A program made the position numbers and the translations under genes. Positions 8,869 through 17,604 of a stretch of DNA of 64,000 nucleotides are shown one piece after another. The notes below the pieces were generated by a model. It searched no databases, had not been told where the DNA came from, and saw only the letters and a program-made list of their open reading frames with translations. Position 1 is the stretch's first letter. Every line of letters begins with the position of its first letter. Location: NCBI RefSeq assembly GCF_014649915.1, contig NZ_BMTY01000008.1:185324-249323 (forward strand), given 5' to 3'. This stretch comes from Streptomyces toxytricini (GTDB lineage: Bacteria; Actinomycetota; Actinomycetes; Streptomycetales; Streptomycetaceae).

Positions 8869-10365
8869 TCAGTACTTGGCGTCCTGGCCCACCTTCGCCA
8901 GGCGGCTGTTGCGGCGCCCGTAGGCGAAGTAGACGACGATGCCGACGGCCATCCAGATGCCGAACCGGATCCACGTGTCGACCGGCAGGTTGAGCATCAG
9001 CCACAGCGAGGCCGCCATCGACAGGATCGGGATGAACGGCACGAGCGGCGTGCGGAACGACCGGTGCAGGTCGGGCCGGGTCCGGCGCAGGATGATCACG
9101 CCGAGGGCGACCACGACGAACGCGAACAGCGTGCCGATGTTGACCAGCTCGGCGAGCTTCTCCAGGCTCGTGAAGCCGGCGACGACCGCGATGACCACGC
9201 CGAGCAGGATAGTCGCCCGGTACGGGGTGCGGTACTTGGGGTGGGTGACGGAGAAGACGCGCGGCAGCAGTCCGTCGCGGCTCATCGCGAAGAACACGCG
9301 GGTCTGGCCCAGCAGCAGGATCATGCACACGGTGATCAGGCCGACGGAGGCGCCGAGACTGATGGCGCCGGCGAAGAACGGCTGGTTCACCGATTTGAAC
9401 GCCTCGGCGAGCGGGGCGCTCGGCGACATCTGCGCGTAGTTCTGCATGCCGGTGACCACCAGCGTCACGGCCACGTACAGCACGGTGCAGATGAGCAGCG
9501 AGCCCAGGATGCCCCGGGGCATGTCCCGCTGCGGGTTCTTCGTCTCCTCCGCCGCGGTCGCCACCACGTCGAACCCGATGAAGGCGAAGAAGACGAGCGA
9601 GGCCGCGGTGAAGATGCCCATGACGCCGAAGTTGGTCGGAGCGTACCCGAACAGCACTTGCACCAGGGGTGCGTGGAGGCCGCCCCCGGCGGGCTGCGGC
9701 TCGGCCGGCGGGATGAACGGCGAGTAGTTGTCGGCCTTGATGAAGAACAGGCCGGCGATGATGACCAGCAGCACCACGGTCACCTTGATGGCGACGACGA
9801 TCGCGGTGATCCGCGCCGACAGCTTCGTCCCGACGACCAGGATCGCCGTCAGGACGAGCACCAGCAGGAACGCGAACAGGTCGAAGGTGCCGCCCGCATC
9901 CGGCCCGGACAGCGCGGCCGGCATCTCCCAGCCGAGGTTCGTCTGCATCAGGTGGCGGATGTAGCCGGACCAGCCGACCGCGACGACCGCGGTGCCGAGG
10001 GCGAATTCGAGCACGAGGTCCCACCCAATGATCCAGGCGGGCAGCTCGCCGATCGACGCGTACGAGAACGTGTACGCCGAGCCCGCCACCGGCACGGTGG
10101 ACGCGAACTCGGCGTAGCACAGGGCGGCCAGTGCACAGACGATGCCTGCGGCGACGAAGGCCAGGGCGGTGGCGGGGCCGGCATTGTTGCGCGCTGCGAT
10201 GCCCGTCAGGACGAAGATGCCGGTGCCGATGATGACACCCACGCCGAAGACGGTGAGGTCCCAGGCCGACAGCGACTTGCGGAGCGCGTGTTCCGGCTCC
10301 TCGGTGTCGCGTATGGACTGTTCCACCGTCTTCGTGCGGAAGGGGCTGTTGAGATCCGTACTCAC
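8869..10365 (-). CDS. APC-superfamily amino acid permease (cationic amino acid transporter-like)
   Basis: The GTG start at 10365 has GGAGG 7 nt upstream, giving 498 aa; a further in-frame extension to 10452 would run through the dxs terminator. About 12 hydrophobic segments follow a short polar N-terminus. The first helix carries GVGVIIGTGIFVLTG, the unwound substrate-binding motif of APC transporters, and AGSAYTFSYASIGE follows. Similar proteins of this size carry cationic or branched-chain amino acids with protons. The substrate is not determined. It is a monocistronic unit between two hairpins. Confidence 0.85.
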   Translation of the reverse strand: MSTDLNSPFRTKTVEQSIRDTEEPEHALRKSLSAWDLTVFGVGVIIGTGIFVLTGIAARNNAGPATALAFVAAGIVCALAALCYAEFASTVPVAGSAYTFSYASIGELPAWIIGWDLVLEFALGTAVVAVGWSGYIRHLMQTNLGWEMPAALSGPDAGGTFDLFAFLLVLVLTAILVVGTKLSARITAIVVAIKVTVVLLVIIAGLFFIKADNYSPFIPPAEPQPAGGGLHAPLVQVLFGYAPTNFGVMGIFTAASLVFFAFIGFDVVATAAEETKNPQRDMPRGILGSLLICTVLYVAVTLVVTGMQNYAQMSPSAPLAEAFKSVNQPFFAGAISLGASVGLITVCMILLLGQTRVFFAMSRDGLLPRVFSVTHPKYRTPYRATILLGVVIAVVAGFTSLEKLAELVNIGTLFAFVVVALGVIILRRTRPDLHRSFRTPLVPFIPILSMAASLWLMLNLPVDTWIRFGIWMAVGIVVYFAYGRRNSRLAKVGQDAKY

Positions 10366-10399
10366 CGACGCACCTCCGAAAGGCGACGACGCAACGGAA

Positions 10400-10442
10400 C
10401 GGGCCGGGAGGCCCACCCCCTCCAGGGTGATCTCCCGGCCCG
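10400..10442 (-). terminator. Terminator downstream of dxs
   Basis: A perfect 11-bp stem (CGGGCCGGGAG pairing with CTCCCGGCCCG) with a 21-nt loop begins 50 nt after the dxs stop. It separates dxs from the permease gene in the same orientation, but could also act as a structured leader of the permease. Confidence 0.7.
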
Positions 10443-10492
10443 TGTGCTGCAACCGCGCACGGCCTCCGCGGCGGCGCGCCGCGTGGGTCCGG

Positions 10493-12409
10493 CTAGTCGA
10501 CGGCGGCGGCCGGCTCGCTGTCGAGGCGGCCGTCCAGCTTGGCGACCAGGCCGGTGACCTGGCGGGCGATGTCCGGAGCGGTCAGGCCGATCTCGGCGAG
10601 GATCTCCTTGCGCAGCGCGTGGTCGAGGAAGCGCTGCGGGATGCCGAAGTCGCGCAGCGGGACGTCGACGCCGGCGTCGCGCAGGGCCTGCGACACGGCG
10701 GCGCCGACACCGCCGACGCGGCCGTTGTCCTCGACGGTGACGACGACGCGGTGCTGCTCGGCGAGCGGGGCGAGGGCCTCGTCCACCGGCTTGACCCAGC
10801 GCGGGTCGACGACGGTGGTGGAGATGCCCTGCCTGTCGAGGAGGTCGGCGACCTCCAGGCACATCGGGGCGAGGGCGCCGACCGAGACGAGGAGCACGTC
10901 CGGCCGGGTGACCTCGGGGGCCGGGCGGCGCAGGACGTCCATGCCGCCGATGCGGCCGACCGCCGGGACGGCGGGGCCGACGACGCCCTTGGAGAAGCGG
11001 ACGACGGTCGGTGCGTCCTTGACCTCGACGGCCTCGCGGAGCTGGGCGCGCAGCTGCTCGGCGTCGCGCGGGGCGGCGAGCCGCAGGCCGGGCACGACCT
11101 GCAGGATCGACATGTCCCACATGCCGTTGTGGCTGGCGCCGTCGTCGCCGGTGACGCCGGCGCGGTCCAGGACGAAGGTGACGCCGCACTTGTGCAGGGC
11201 CACGTCCATCAGGACCTGGTCGAAGGCGCGGTTGAGGAAGGTGGCGTAGACGGCGAAGACCGGGTGCACGCCGCCGGTGGCCAGGCCCGCCGCCGAGGTG
11301 GCGCCGTGCTGCTCGGCGATGCCGACGTCGTAGATGCGGTCCGGGAACTCCTCGGCGAACTTGTTCAGGCCGACGGGGTGGAGCATGGCGGCGGTGATGC
11401 CGACGACGTCCGGGCGCTCGCGGCCGATCTTGACCATCTCGTCGGCAAAGACGGAGGTCCAGCTGGCGGCGGCCGTCTTCACGGGCAGGCCGGTGTCCGG
11501 GTGGATGACGCCCACCGCGTGGAAGCGGTCCGCCTCGTGCTCCAGGGCGGGCGTGTAGCCGCGGCCCTTCTGGGTGAGGCAGTGGACGATGACGGGGCCG
11601 CTGAAGCGCTTGGCGCGCTGCAGCGCGGACTCCAGGGCCTCGATGTCGTGGCCGTCGATGGGGCCGATGTACTTCAGGCCCAGGTCCTCGAACATGCCCT
11701 GCGGGGCGATGAAGTCCTTCAGGCCCTTCTTCGCGCCGTGCAGGGTCTCGAAGAGCGGCTTCCCGACGACCGGGGTGCGCTCCAGGATCTCCTTGCCGCG
11801 GGCCAGGAAGCGCTCGTAGCCGTCCGTGGTGCGCAGGGTGGCCAGGTGGTTGGCGAGGCCGCCGATGGTGGGGCCGTAGGAGCGCTCGTTGTCGTTGACG
11901 ACGATGACGAGCGGGCGGTCCTTGGCCGCGGCGATGTTGTTGAGGGCCTCCCAGGCCATGCCGCCGGTGAGCGCGCCGTCGCCGATGACGGCGGCGACGT
12001 GGTGGTCGGCCCGGCCCAGCACCTCGTTGGCCTTGGCGAGTCCGTCGGCCCAGCCCAGCACGGTGGAGGCGTGGGAGTTCTCGATGACGTCGTGCTCGGA
12101 CTCGGCGCGCGAGGGGTAGCCGGACAGGCCGCCCTTGGTGCGCAGCCCGGCGAAGTCCTGGCGGCCCGTGAGCAGCTTGTGGACGTACGCCTGGTGCCCG
12201 GTGTCGAACAGCACCTTGTCCTTGGGCGATTCGAAGACCCGGTGCAGGGCGATCGTCAGCTCGACCACACCGAGGTTGGGGCCGAGGTGCCCGCCGGTCT
12301 TGGAGACGGCGTCGACGAGGAAGGACCTGATCTCGGCGGCGAGCTGGGTGAGCTCCTCCTGGCTGAGCCGGTCCAGATCGCGCGGTCCCTTGATGCGGGT
12401 CAGCAGCAC
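10493..12409 (-). CDS. dxs: 1-deoxy-D-xylulose-5-phosphate synthase
   Basis: A 638-aa protein, the usual length for the family. The GTG start at 12409 is set by AAGGAGG 5 nt upstream; the 42 extra residues of the longer frame are arginine-rich and non-conserved. Residues ~1-300 form the thiamine-diphosphate domain ([41 protein letters not shown]). Residues ~310-480 are the transketolase pyrimidine domain ([28 protein letters not shown]), followed by the C-terminal domain. It condenses pyruvate and glyceraldehyde-3-phosphate to start the MEP isoprenoid pathway. It appears monocistronic. Confidence 0.97.
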   Translation of the reverse strand: MLLTRIKGPRDLDRLSQEELTQLAAEIRSFLVDAVSKTGGHLGPNLGVVELTIALHRVFESPKDKVLFDTGHQAYVHKLLTGRQDFAGLRTKGGLSGYPSRAESEHDVIENSHASTVLGWADGLAKANEVLGRADHHVAAVIGDGALTGGMAWEALNNIAAAKDRPLVIVVNDNERSYGPTIGGLANHLATLRTTDGYERFLARGKEILERTPVVGKPLFETLHGAKKGLKDFIAPQGMFEDLGLKYIGPIDGHDIEALESALQRAKRFSGPVIVHCLTQKGRGYTPALEHEADRFHAVGVIHPDTGLPVKTAAASWTSVFADEMVKIGRERPDVVGITAAMLHPVGLNKFAEEFPDRIYDVGIAEQHGATSAAGLATGGVHPVFAVYATFLNRAFDQVLMDVALHKCGVTFVLDRAGVTGDDGASHNGMWDMSILQVVPGLRLAAPRDAEQLRAQLREAVEVKDAPTVVRFSKGVVGPAVPAVGRIGGMDVLRRPAPEVTRPDVLLVSVGALAPMCLEVADLLDRQGISTTVVDPRWVKPVDEALAPLAEQHRVVVTVEDNGRVGGVGAAVSQALRDAGVDVPLRDFGIPQRFLDHALRKEILAEIGLTAPDIARQVTGLVAKLDGRLDSEPAAAVD

Positions 12410-12598
12410 CCGTGCCTCCTTGCAGTTGCTGGCTGGTCTGTCGAGTCTAATGTTCCGTCGGCGACGCCGGTCATCGGGCTGCCGCAGGCGGGTCACAGCT
12501 TTGTCATTCCTGCACGGATCACCCCGGCGCCACACATCACATCCGGGTGCTTATCCGCACAATTGCCCGCACTGACGCACGCGGGGACGTACGCACGG

Positions 12599-12630
12599 GT
12601 GCCCGGCGCCACACGGGTGGCACCGGGCAC
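12599..12630 (-). terminator. Terminator of the xylFGH operon
   Basis: GTGCCCGG and CCGGGCAC form an outer perfect stem with an inner GCCA/TGGC pairing. It lies 31 nt after the stop of the permease gene at 12661 on the - strand. The rest of the 250-bp gap up to the dxs start shows only the dxs ribosome binding site and no gene. Confidence 0.75.
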
Positions 12631-12660
12631 TGTGACCGGTCTTACCGCCGGGGCGCGTCC

Positions 12661-13950
12661 TCAGACGCGTCCGGCCGTCCTCTGGGTCTTGCGGGTGACC
12701 GAGTCGATCACCACGGTGGCCAGCAGCACCGCACCGGTGATCATGTACTGGACGGGAGTGGCGATTCCCTCGAGGGCCAGACCGTACTGGATCGAGGTGA
12801 TGACCATGACACCGAGGAGGGCGTTCCAGGTCCGGCCGCGGCCGCCGAAGAGGCTGGTGCCGCCGATGACGGCCGCCGCGATGACGTTCATCAGCAGGTC
12901 GCCGGCGCCGGCGCTCTGGTTCGCCGCCGCGATCTTGGAGGCCCAGAAGAGGCCGCCGACGGCGGCGAAGGTGCCCGCGATGGAGAAGACCGCGATGCGG
13001 ATGCCGGTGACGTTGATGCCGGCGCGGCGGGAGGCCTCGACACTGCCGCCGAGGGCGAAGACGTTCCTGCCGAAGGTGGTGCGGCGCAGCACGAAGTCCG
13101 TTCCGACCAGGACCAGCACGAAGAGCACCACCGCGAGCGGGAGGCCCTTGTACTGGTTGAACACCGCGGCGGGGCCGAAGGTGAACACCGCGAGCAGGCC
13201 GGTGCGCAGCAGCAGCTCGCTCATCGGGCGGGACGGGACGCCCGCGGCCGCCCGGCGCTTGTTGTCGGTGAAGGCGGCCAGGAAGTACGCGGCCGTGGCG
13301 ACCGCGGCGAGGCCGTAGGCGGCGGCCACGTCGGTGAAGTAGTACGTGGTCAGCTGTCCCACGACACCGTCGGAGTCGATGTTGACCGTGCCGCTGCTGC
13401 CGAGGATCTGGAGCATGGCGCCGGACCAGAACAGCAGGCCCGACAGGGTGACGGCGAAGGCCGGCGCTCCGATCTTGGCGAAGAAGAAGCCGTGGATCGC
13501 GCCGATCAGGGCGCCGCCGCCGATCGCCGCCAGGACCGCCACCCACTCGTTGACCCCGTTGGTGACCGCGAGGACGGCGAAGAGGGCGCCCGAGACGCCG
13601 CTGACGGAGCCGACGGAGAGGTCGATCTCGCCGAGCAGCAGCACGAAGATGATGCCGACGGCCATCATGCCGGTGGCGACCATCGTGATCGCGATGTTGG
13701 TGAGGTTCTCCGGGGAGAGGAAGTTCGAGTTCAGCCCCTGGAAGATGCCCCAGATCACGATCAGGCCGACGACGACGGGCAGCGAGCCGAGGTCGCCGGC
13801 CTTCATCTTGCGGCCGAACTCGCTCAGGTAGCCCGAGAGGCCCTGCTCGCGGACGAGCAGGCGCGGGTCCACGGCGGGGATGGCGTCGGCCGGGGCCGCG
13901 GGGTTGGCGAGCTGCGCCACGTCTTCGGCGTGGTGGTGGTGGGTGCTCAC
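12661..13950 (-). CDS. xylH: Xylose/ribose-type ABC transporter permease
   Basis: A 429-aa protein starting at GTG 13950, which overlaps the stop of the ATPase gene by 4 bp (GTGA), indicating translational coupling. The N-terminus is polar with a run of four His. About 10 membrane segments follow, with the BPD_transp_2 signature: LLGEIDLSVGSVSGVSGAL in the middle and GGTSLFGGRGRTWNALLG near the C-terminus, where the ATPase docks. This family imports pentoses and other monosaccharides. Together with xylF and xylG it forms a complete importer. Confidence 0.9.
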   Translation of the reverse strand: MSTHHHHAEDVAQLANPAAPADAIPAVDPRLLVREQGLSGYLSEFGRKMKAGDLGSLPVVVGLIVIWGIFQGLNSNFLSPENLTNIAITMVATGMMAVGIIFVLLLGEIDLSVGSVSGVSGALFAVLAVTNGVNEWVAVLAAIGGGALIGAIHGFFFAKIGAPAFAVTLSGLLFWSGAMLQILGSSGTVNIDSDGVVGQLTTYYFTDVAAAYGLAAVATAAYFLAAFTDNKRRAAAGVPSRPMSELLLRTGLLAVFTFGPAAVFNQYKGLPLAVVLFVLVLVGTDFVLRRTTFGRNVFALGGSVEASRRAGINVTGIRIAVFSIAGTFAAVGGLFWASKIAAANQSAGAGDLLMNVIAAAVIGGTSLFGGRGRTWNALLGVMVITSIQYGLALEGIATPVQYMITGAVLLATVVIDSVTRKTQRTAGRV

Positions 13951-14726
13951 TTGCGGGCCTCCCCGGTGCGGGCCGCCCGGCGGGTCACGGCGTTGTCCGT
14001 GGCCCCCGTGATGGCCGAAATGATCTCTTCCTGCGAGGTTTCGGCGACCGTGAAGACACCGTTGTTGCGGCCCAGCCGCAGGACCGCCACACGGTCGGCG
14101 ACGGCCTTCACATCGGCCATGTTGTGGCTGATGAGGATGACGGCGTGGCCGCGCTCGCGGAGCCGCTCCACCAGGTCGAGCACCTGTGCGGTCTGCTCGA
14201 CGCCGAGGGCGGCGGTGGGCTCGTCGAGGATGACCAGCTTCGGCTCGCCCAGCATGGAGCGGGCGATGGCCACGGTCTGGCGCTGGCCGCCGGAGAGCGA
14301 GGCGATGGGGATGCGGACGCTGGGGATCCGGATGGACAGGGTGGTCAGGAGCTCGCGGGCGCGGCGCTCCATCTCCACCTCGTCCAGGACGCCGCGGCGC
14401 TTGAGCTCGCGTCCGAGGAAGAGGTTGCCGACGACGTCGATGTTGTCGCACAGCGCGAGGTCCTGGTAGACCGTCGCGATGCCCAGGTTCTGGGCGTCGT
14501 GGGGCTTGGTGATCGCCACCGGCTTGCCCTCCCACTCGATGACGCCGTCATCGATGGGGTGGACGCCTGCGATCGTCTTGACGAGCGTGGACTTGCCGGC
14601 GCCGTTGTCGCCGACCAGGGCGACCACCTCGCCGGAATGGATCTCGAGCTCTACGTCGGTCAGCGCCTGGACGGCGCCGAACCGCTTCGAGACCCCTCGC
14701 AACGCCAGCACGGGCGCAGCGGACAC
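13947..14726 (-). CDS. xylG: Sugar ABC transporter ATP-binding protein, single-domain
   Basis: 259 aa from GTG 14726, which lies 9 nt after AAGGAG; the ATG at 14735 directly abuts the Shine-Dalgarno and is less likely. Walker A is GDNGAGKST (~residues 37-45), the signature is SLSGGQRQ, Walker B is LVILDEP, and the H-loop is SHNMADV. Unlike enterobacterial XylG/RbsA it has one nucleotide-binding domain rather than a tandem pair, so it should work as a homodimer. It is separated from xylF by 194 nt carrying a large hairpin. Confidence 0.9.
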   Translation of the reverse strand: MSAAPVLALRGVSKRFGAVQALTDVELEIHSGEVVALVGDNGAGKSTLVKTIAGVHPIDDGVIEWEGKPVAITKPHDAQNLGIATVYQDLALCDNIDVVGNLFLGRELKRRGVLDEVEMERRARELLTTLSIRIPSVRIPIASLSGGQRQTVAIARSMLGEPKLVILDEPTAALGVEQTAQVLDLVERLRERGHAVILISHNMADVKAVADRVAVLRLGRNNGVFTVAETSQEEIISAITGATDNAVTRRAARTGEARK

Positions 14727-14801
14727 ATGAACCATCTCCTTCGCCGCCAACGGCGGGGATGTCGTGCAAATAAGTGCAGGAGCGGGGTGGAGGAATCGTT
14801 T

Positions 14802-14854
14802 CTGCCCGGCGGCCCCGCCTCCGGCGGGGGATGGTGGGGCGGGGCGCCGGGCAG
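14802..14854 (-). terminator. Intra-operon hairpin (attenuator) between xylF and xylG
   Basis: CTGCCCGGCG and CGCCGGGCAG form the base of a stem, continued by GCCCCGCC/GGGCGGGG, about 18 bp in all with a 17-nt loop. It sits between the binding-protein stop (14921) and the ATPase start (14726). In such operons a hairpin here usually lets the binding protein be made in excess, by partial termination or by protecting the upstream message from 3' decay. Confidence 0.75.
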
Positions 14855-14920
14855 GCGCGGGGGTCCTGGGCCGGACCGGAGGCCGCGGGGGCGGGGCCTC
14901 CGACCGGGAGGACGCTGGGC

Positions 14921-16039
14921 CTACTTCAGGCCGAGGGAGGCGCAGGCGGTCGCGTACTTCTCGGTGCAGATCTCGTCCGCGGTGTAGACGCCGTCCTTGA
15001 TGACAGTGTCCTTGATGTTGTTCTTGGTGAGCGAGATGACCGGGATCAGGACCGAGGGGACGCCCTGGGTGGTGGGGCTGTCGACCTTGTTGTTGATGAT
15101 CCCGTCGATCTTCTCGCCCTTGGCGAGGGCGACGGCCATCTCGGCGGCGGCCTCGGCCTCGGGGGCGTACGGCTTGTAGACGCTCATGAACTGCTCGCCC
15201 GCGACGATGCGCTGCACGCCCGCGAGCTCGGCGTCCTGGCCGGTGACCGGCGGAAGCGGGTTCATGCCGGCGGCCTTGAGGGCGGTGATGATGCCGCCGG
15301 CCATGCCGTCGTTGGCGGAGTAGACGCCGACGATCTTGTCCTTGCCGAGGGCGGAGATGGCGCCGGCCATGTTGGTGTTGGCGTTCTCCGGCTTCCACTC
15401 CTTGGTGTCGTACTCCTTGCCGATGGTCACCTTGCCGTCGAGGACGGAGTGGGCGCCCTTCTTGAAGAGTGCGGCGTTCGGGTCGGTGACCGAGCCGTTC
15501 ATCATGACGATCTCGCCGGACTTCGCCTTGTCGCCGAGGGCCTCCAGCAGGGCCTTGCCCTGGACGCGGCCGACCTCTTCGTTGTCGAAGGAGGTGTAGG
15601 CGTCGATCGGTCCCTCCGCCAGGCGGTCGTAGGCCACCACCGGGATGCCGGCGTCCTTGGCCCGCTTGACCGCGCCCGCGATGGCCTTGGAGTCCACCGC
15701 GTCGACGATCAGCACGTTCACCTTGTTGGTGATCATGGTGTCGACCTGGGAGTTCTGCGTGGTCGCGTCCTGCTTGGCGTTGGCGTAGACGACCTCGCCC
15801 TTGCCGCCCGTGAGCTGCGCGACCTTCTTCTCGATGAGCGGCTTGTCGAACTTCTCGTAGCGCGCGGTCTGGTTCTCGGGCAGGAGCAGCCCGACCTTGA
15901 TCGCCCCGTCCGCGGCCGCGGCCGTGCCGGTGCCGTTCGGCTGGGTACCGGCCTCCTTGGCGCTGCCACAGGCGGCGAGGGAAACGGCTGCGGCGCCGGC
16001 GGCGACGACAACGGCGGCTCTACGCATACGCGTGTTCAT
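14921..16039 (-). CDS. xylF: Xylose-type sugar-binding lipoprotein of ABC transporter
   Basis: A 372-aa protein with GGGAGG 8 nt before its ATG. The lipoprotein signal peptide ends in VSLAAC (lipobox, Cys ~24). The rest is a periplasmic-binding-protein type 1 fold (Peripla_BP_4) with VGLLLPENQTARYEKFD at the start and VYSANDGMAGGIITALKAAG in the second lobe, closest to XylF/ChvE-like proteins. It binds a pentose outside the membrane and delivers it to the permease. The upstream gene is the ROK regulator, in the same orientation. Confidence 0.9.
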   Translation of the reverse strand: MNTRMRRAAVVVAAGAAAVSLAACGSAKEAGTQPNGTGTAAAADGAIKVGLLLPENQTARYEKFDKPLIEKKVAQLTGGKGEVVYANAKQDATTQNSQVDTMITNKVNVLIVDAVDSKAIAGAVKRAKDAGIPVVAYDRLAEGPIDAYTSFDNEEVGRVQGKALLEALGDKAKSGEIVMMNGSVTDPNAALFKKGAHSVLDGKVTIGKEYDTKEWKPENANTNMAGAISALGKDKIVGVYSANDGMAGGIITALKAAGMNPLPPVTGQDAELAGVQRIVAGEQFMSVYKPYAPEAEAAAEMAVALAKGEKIDGIINNKVDSPTTQGVPSVLIPVISLTKNNIKDTVIKDGVYTADEICTEKYATACASLGLK

Positions 16040-16130
16040 TTCTTGAACCTCCCTGACGAGGCCGCAACGCTGCGGCCGAGGTGGGTGCGAGTCAACCCGG
16101 CCGCCACTTTGCCGTCAAGGAGTGAATCCT

Positions 16131-16159
16131 TAACGAGATGGCAACGGTGCCATCCGTTA
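16131..16159. promoter_or_regulatory. Extended palindrome at the ROK stop codon (xylF operator or terminator)
   Basis: GATGGCA-ACGG-TGCCATC is a perfect inverted repeat, extended outward by TAACG/CGTTA arms with one unpaired base. It overlaps the TAA stop of the ROK gene and lies about 100 bp upstream of xylF. The remaining gap to xylF has TTGACT (- strand), usable as a -35. It may be a regulator site for xylF, a terminator for the ROK gene, or both. Confidence 0.55.
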
Positions 16160-17359
16160 TCTAACTGAAGACAAGAGCTTCGGCGACGCGGAATCGGCCA
16201 AGAGGGTGGAATCGCCCATTTCGCTCAGGACCAGCGCGAGGGCGCCGAGCACCTCGGCACGACTGCCCAACGAGCCGGTCAGGACGGACAGTTGGCGGGC
16301 CGCGCTGGGGATGGCGTACCGCCCCACGGACTCGCGTATGGGGGCCAGGACGAGCTCGCCCGCCTCGGCCAGGGACCCTCCGAGCACGACGCGCGTCGGG
16401 TTCAACAAATTGCAGAGGTTCGCCACGCCGCTGCCCACGTGCCGGCCCACGTCGGCGATGACGCGGCGGCATCCGGGGTCGCCGTCGCGGGCCAGCTCGA
16501 CCACCCGCTCCATGGTCAGCTCGGGCCCGTGGGTGCCCTGGAGCAGCGGCAGGACGTACCGGGCCGCGGCGAAGGTCTCCAGGCAGCCGCGGTTGCCGCA
16601 GCGGCAGACGGGGCCGGACTCGTCGAGCGTGATGTGCCCGATCTCGCCGGCCGTGCCGCCGGGGCCGCGGTAGATCTGGCCGTTGATGACGAGGCCGGAG
16701 CCGACACCGCTCGCCACCTTGATGTAGGCGAGGTCCTTGACCCCCCGCCCGCTCCCCCACACCAGCTCGCCGAGCGCGCCCAGGTTGGCGTCGTTGTCGA
16801 CGTGCACGGGCACGCCCAGGCGCCGGGAGAGCTCCTCGCGCGGGTTGATCCCCGCCCAGCCCGGCAGGATGGCCGTGGAGCCCAACGTCCCGGACTCCAC
16901 GTCGATCGGGCCGGGGACGCCCAGGCCCACCCCGATGACCTTGCCCAGGTCCACGCCTATGCCCGCGATCAGCTCGCCCACCAGGGCTTCCGCCCGGTCG
17001 AAGCCGTCGGCCCAGGAGGCGTCCACGTCCAGCGGGGCGGCCTCCTCGGCCAGCACGCGGTGGGCCAGGTTGCCGACCGCGACCCGCAGGTGGGTGTGGC
17101 CGAAGTCGACGCCGATGACGATGCCCGCGTCCCCGCTGAGGGAGACGCTGCGCGCCCTGCGGCCCCCCGAGGAGGTGTCGGTGACCTCGACCGTCCCGCC
17201 CTCCTTGAGCTCCCGGACGATGTTGGACACCGTGGCCGCCGACAGTCCGGTGGACCGGGCGATCTCCGCCTGGGTCAGCGAACCCGCGAGCCGTACGGCC
17301 CGCACGACCCGTTCGAGGTTCGCGCGGTGCAGCGAGGACTGCGATCCGGGAGTCTGCAC
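16157..17359 (-). CDS. rok7B7: ROK-family transcriptional regulator (Rok7B7-like)
   Basis: A 400-aa protein starting at GTG 17359 with AGGAG 10 nt upstream. Residues ~12-75 are a winged helix-turn-helix (LTQAEIARSTGLSAATVSNIV). The rest is an actin-like ROK domain: VIGVDFGHTHLRVAV (phosphate loop), the ROK signature near GLGVPGPID, VDNDANLGALGE, and the zinc-binding CRCGNRGCLE. Position between ngcEFG and xylFGH matches my memory of S. coelicolor SCO6008 (Rok7B7), which controls xylose uptake genes and affects carbon catabolite repression and antibiotics. It likely responds to a sugar or sugar phosphate. Confidence 0.88.
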   Translation of the reverse strand: MQTPGSQSSLHRANLERVVRAVRLAGSLTQAEIARSTGLSAATVSNIVRELKEGGTVEVTDTSSGGRRARSVSLSGDAGIVIGVDFGHTHLRVAVGNLAHRVLAEEAAPLDVDASWADGFDRAEALVGELIAGIGVDLGKVIGVGLGVPGPIDVESGTLGSTAILPGWAGINPREELSRRLGVPVHVDNDANLGALGELVWGSGRGVKDLAYIKVASGVGSGLVINGQIYRGPGGTAGEIGHITLDESGPVCRCGNRGCLETFAAARYVLPLLQGTHGPELTMERVVELARDGDPGCRRVIADVGRHVGSGVANLCNLLNPTRVVLGGSLAEAGELVLAPIRESVGRYAIPSAARQLSVLTGSLGSRAEVLGALALVLSEMGDSTLLADSASPKLLSSVR

Positions 17360-17381
17360 GACTCATCCACTCCTGCCCATT

Positions 17382-17403
17382 GGGCGGCGGCAGGCCGCCG
17401 CCC
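17382..17403 (-). promoter_or_regulatory. GC-rich hairpin in the leader of the ROK gene
   Basis: Perfect 10-nt arms (GGGCGGCGGC and GCCGCCGCCC) separated by 2 nt lie 23 nt upstream of the GTG start of the ROK gene. It could terminate read-through from ngcG, whose stop is 200 nt upstream, or fold in the ROK mRNA leader. A TTGACG at 17489-17494 (- strand) could be a -35 element, but the matching -10 is unclear. Confidence 0.45.
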
Positions 17404-17518
17404 TCCGGCCGGTGGCCGCGGCTGACGGCTCCGAGACCCCGGCGTCTCCAACTTGTGAACCCTTAGTCGAACCCTCGGACATCCACACGTCAAGAGGCGG
17501 ACACGGAGCAAAACGGCC

Positions 17519-17533
17519 CTTATGGGTCATAAG
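17519..17533. promoter_or_regulatory. CTTATG-N3-CATAAG inverted repeat between ngcG and the ROK gene
   Basis: A perfect 6-bp inverted repeat with a GGT centre in a locally AT-richer stretch, within the 245-bp gap between the ngcG stop (17605) and the ROK start (17359). It may be a regulator site for the ROK gene promoter. No gene is visible in this gap. Confidence 0.4.
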
Positions 17534-17604
17534 TATGGGAGATGTCGAGCAGATCCTGCCATGGGCGGCCCGGACCGGCGACCGGAGGCCTCCGCGCGGC
17601 CGGG

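Noticed and set aside
10400..10442. Amino-acid riboswitch in front of the APC permease
   Set aside because: Only a single simple hairpin is present and it is placed correctly as the dxs terminator; no aptamer-like structure was recognised.
8827..10557. Long + strand frame opposite the APC permease
   Set aside because: Antisense shadow; the - strand frame has clear transporter motifs, GGAGG and a GTG start.
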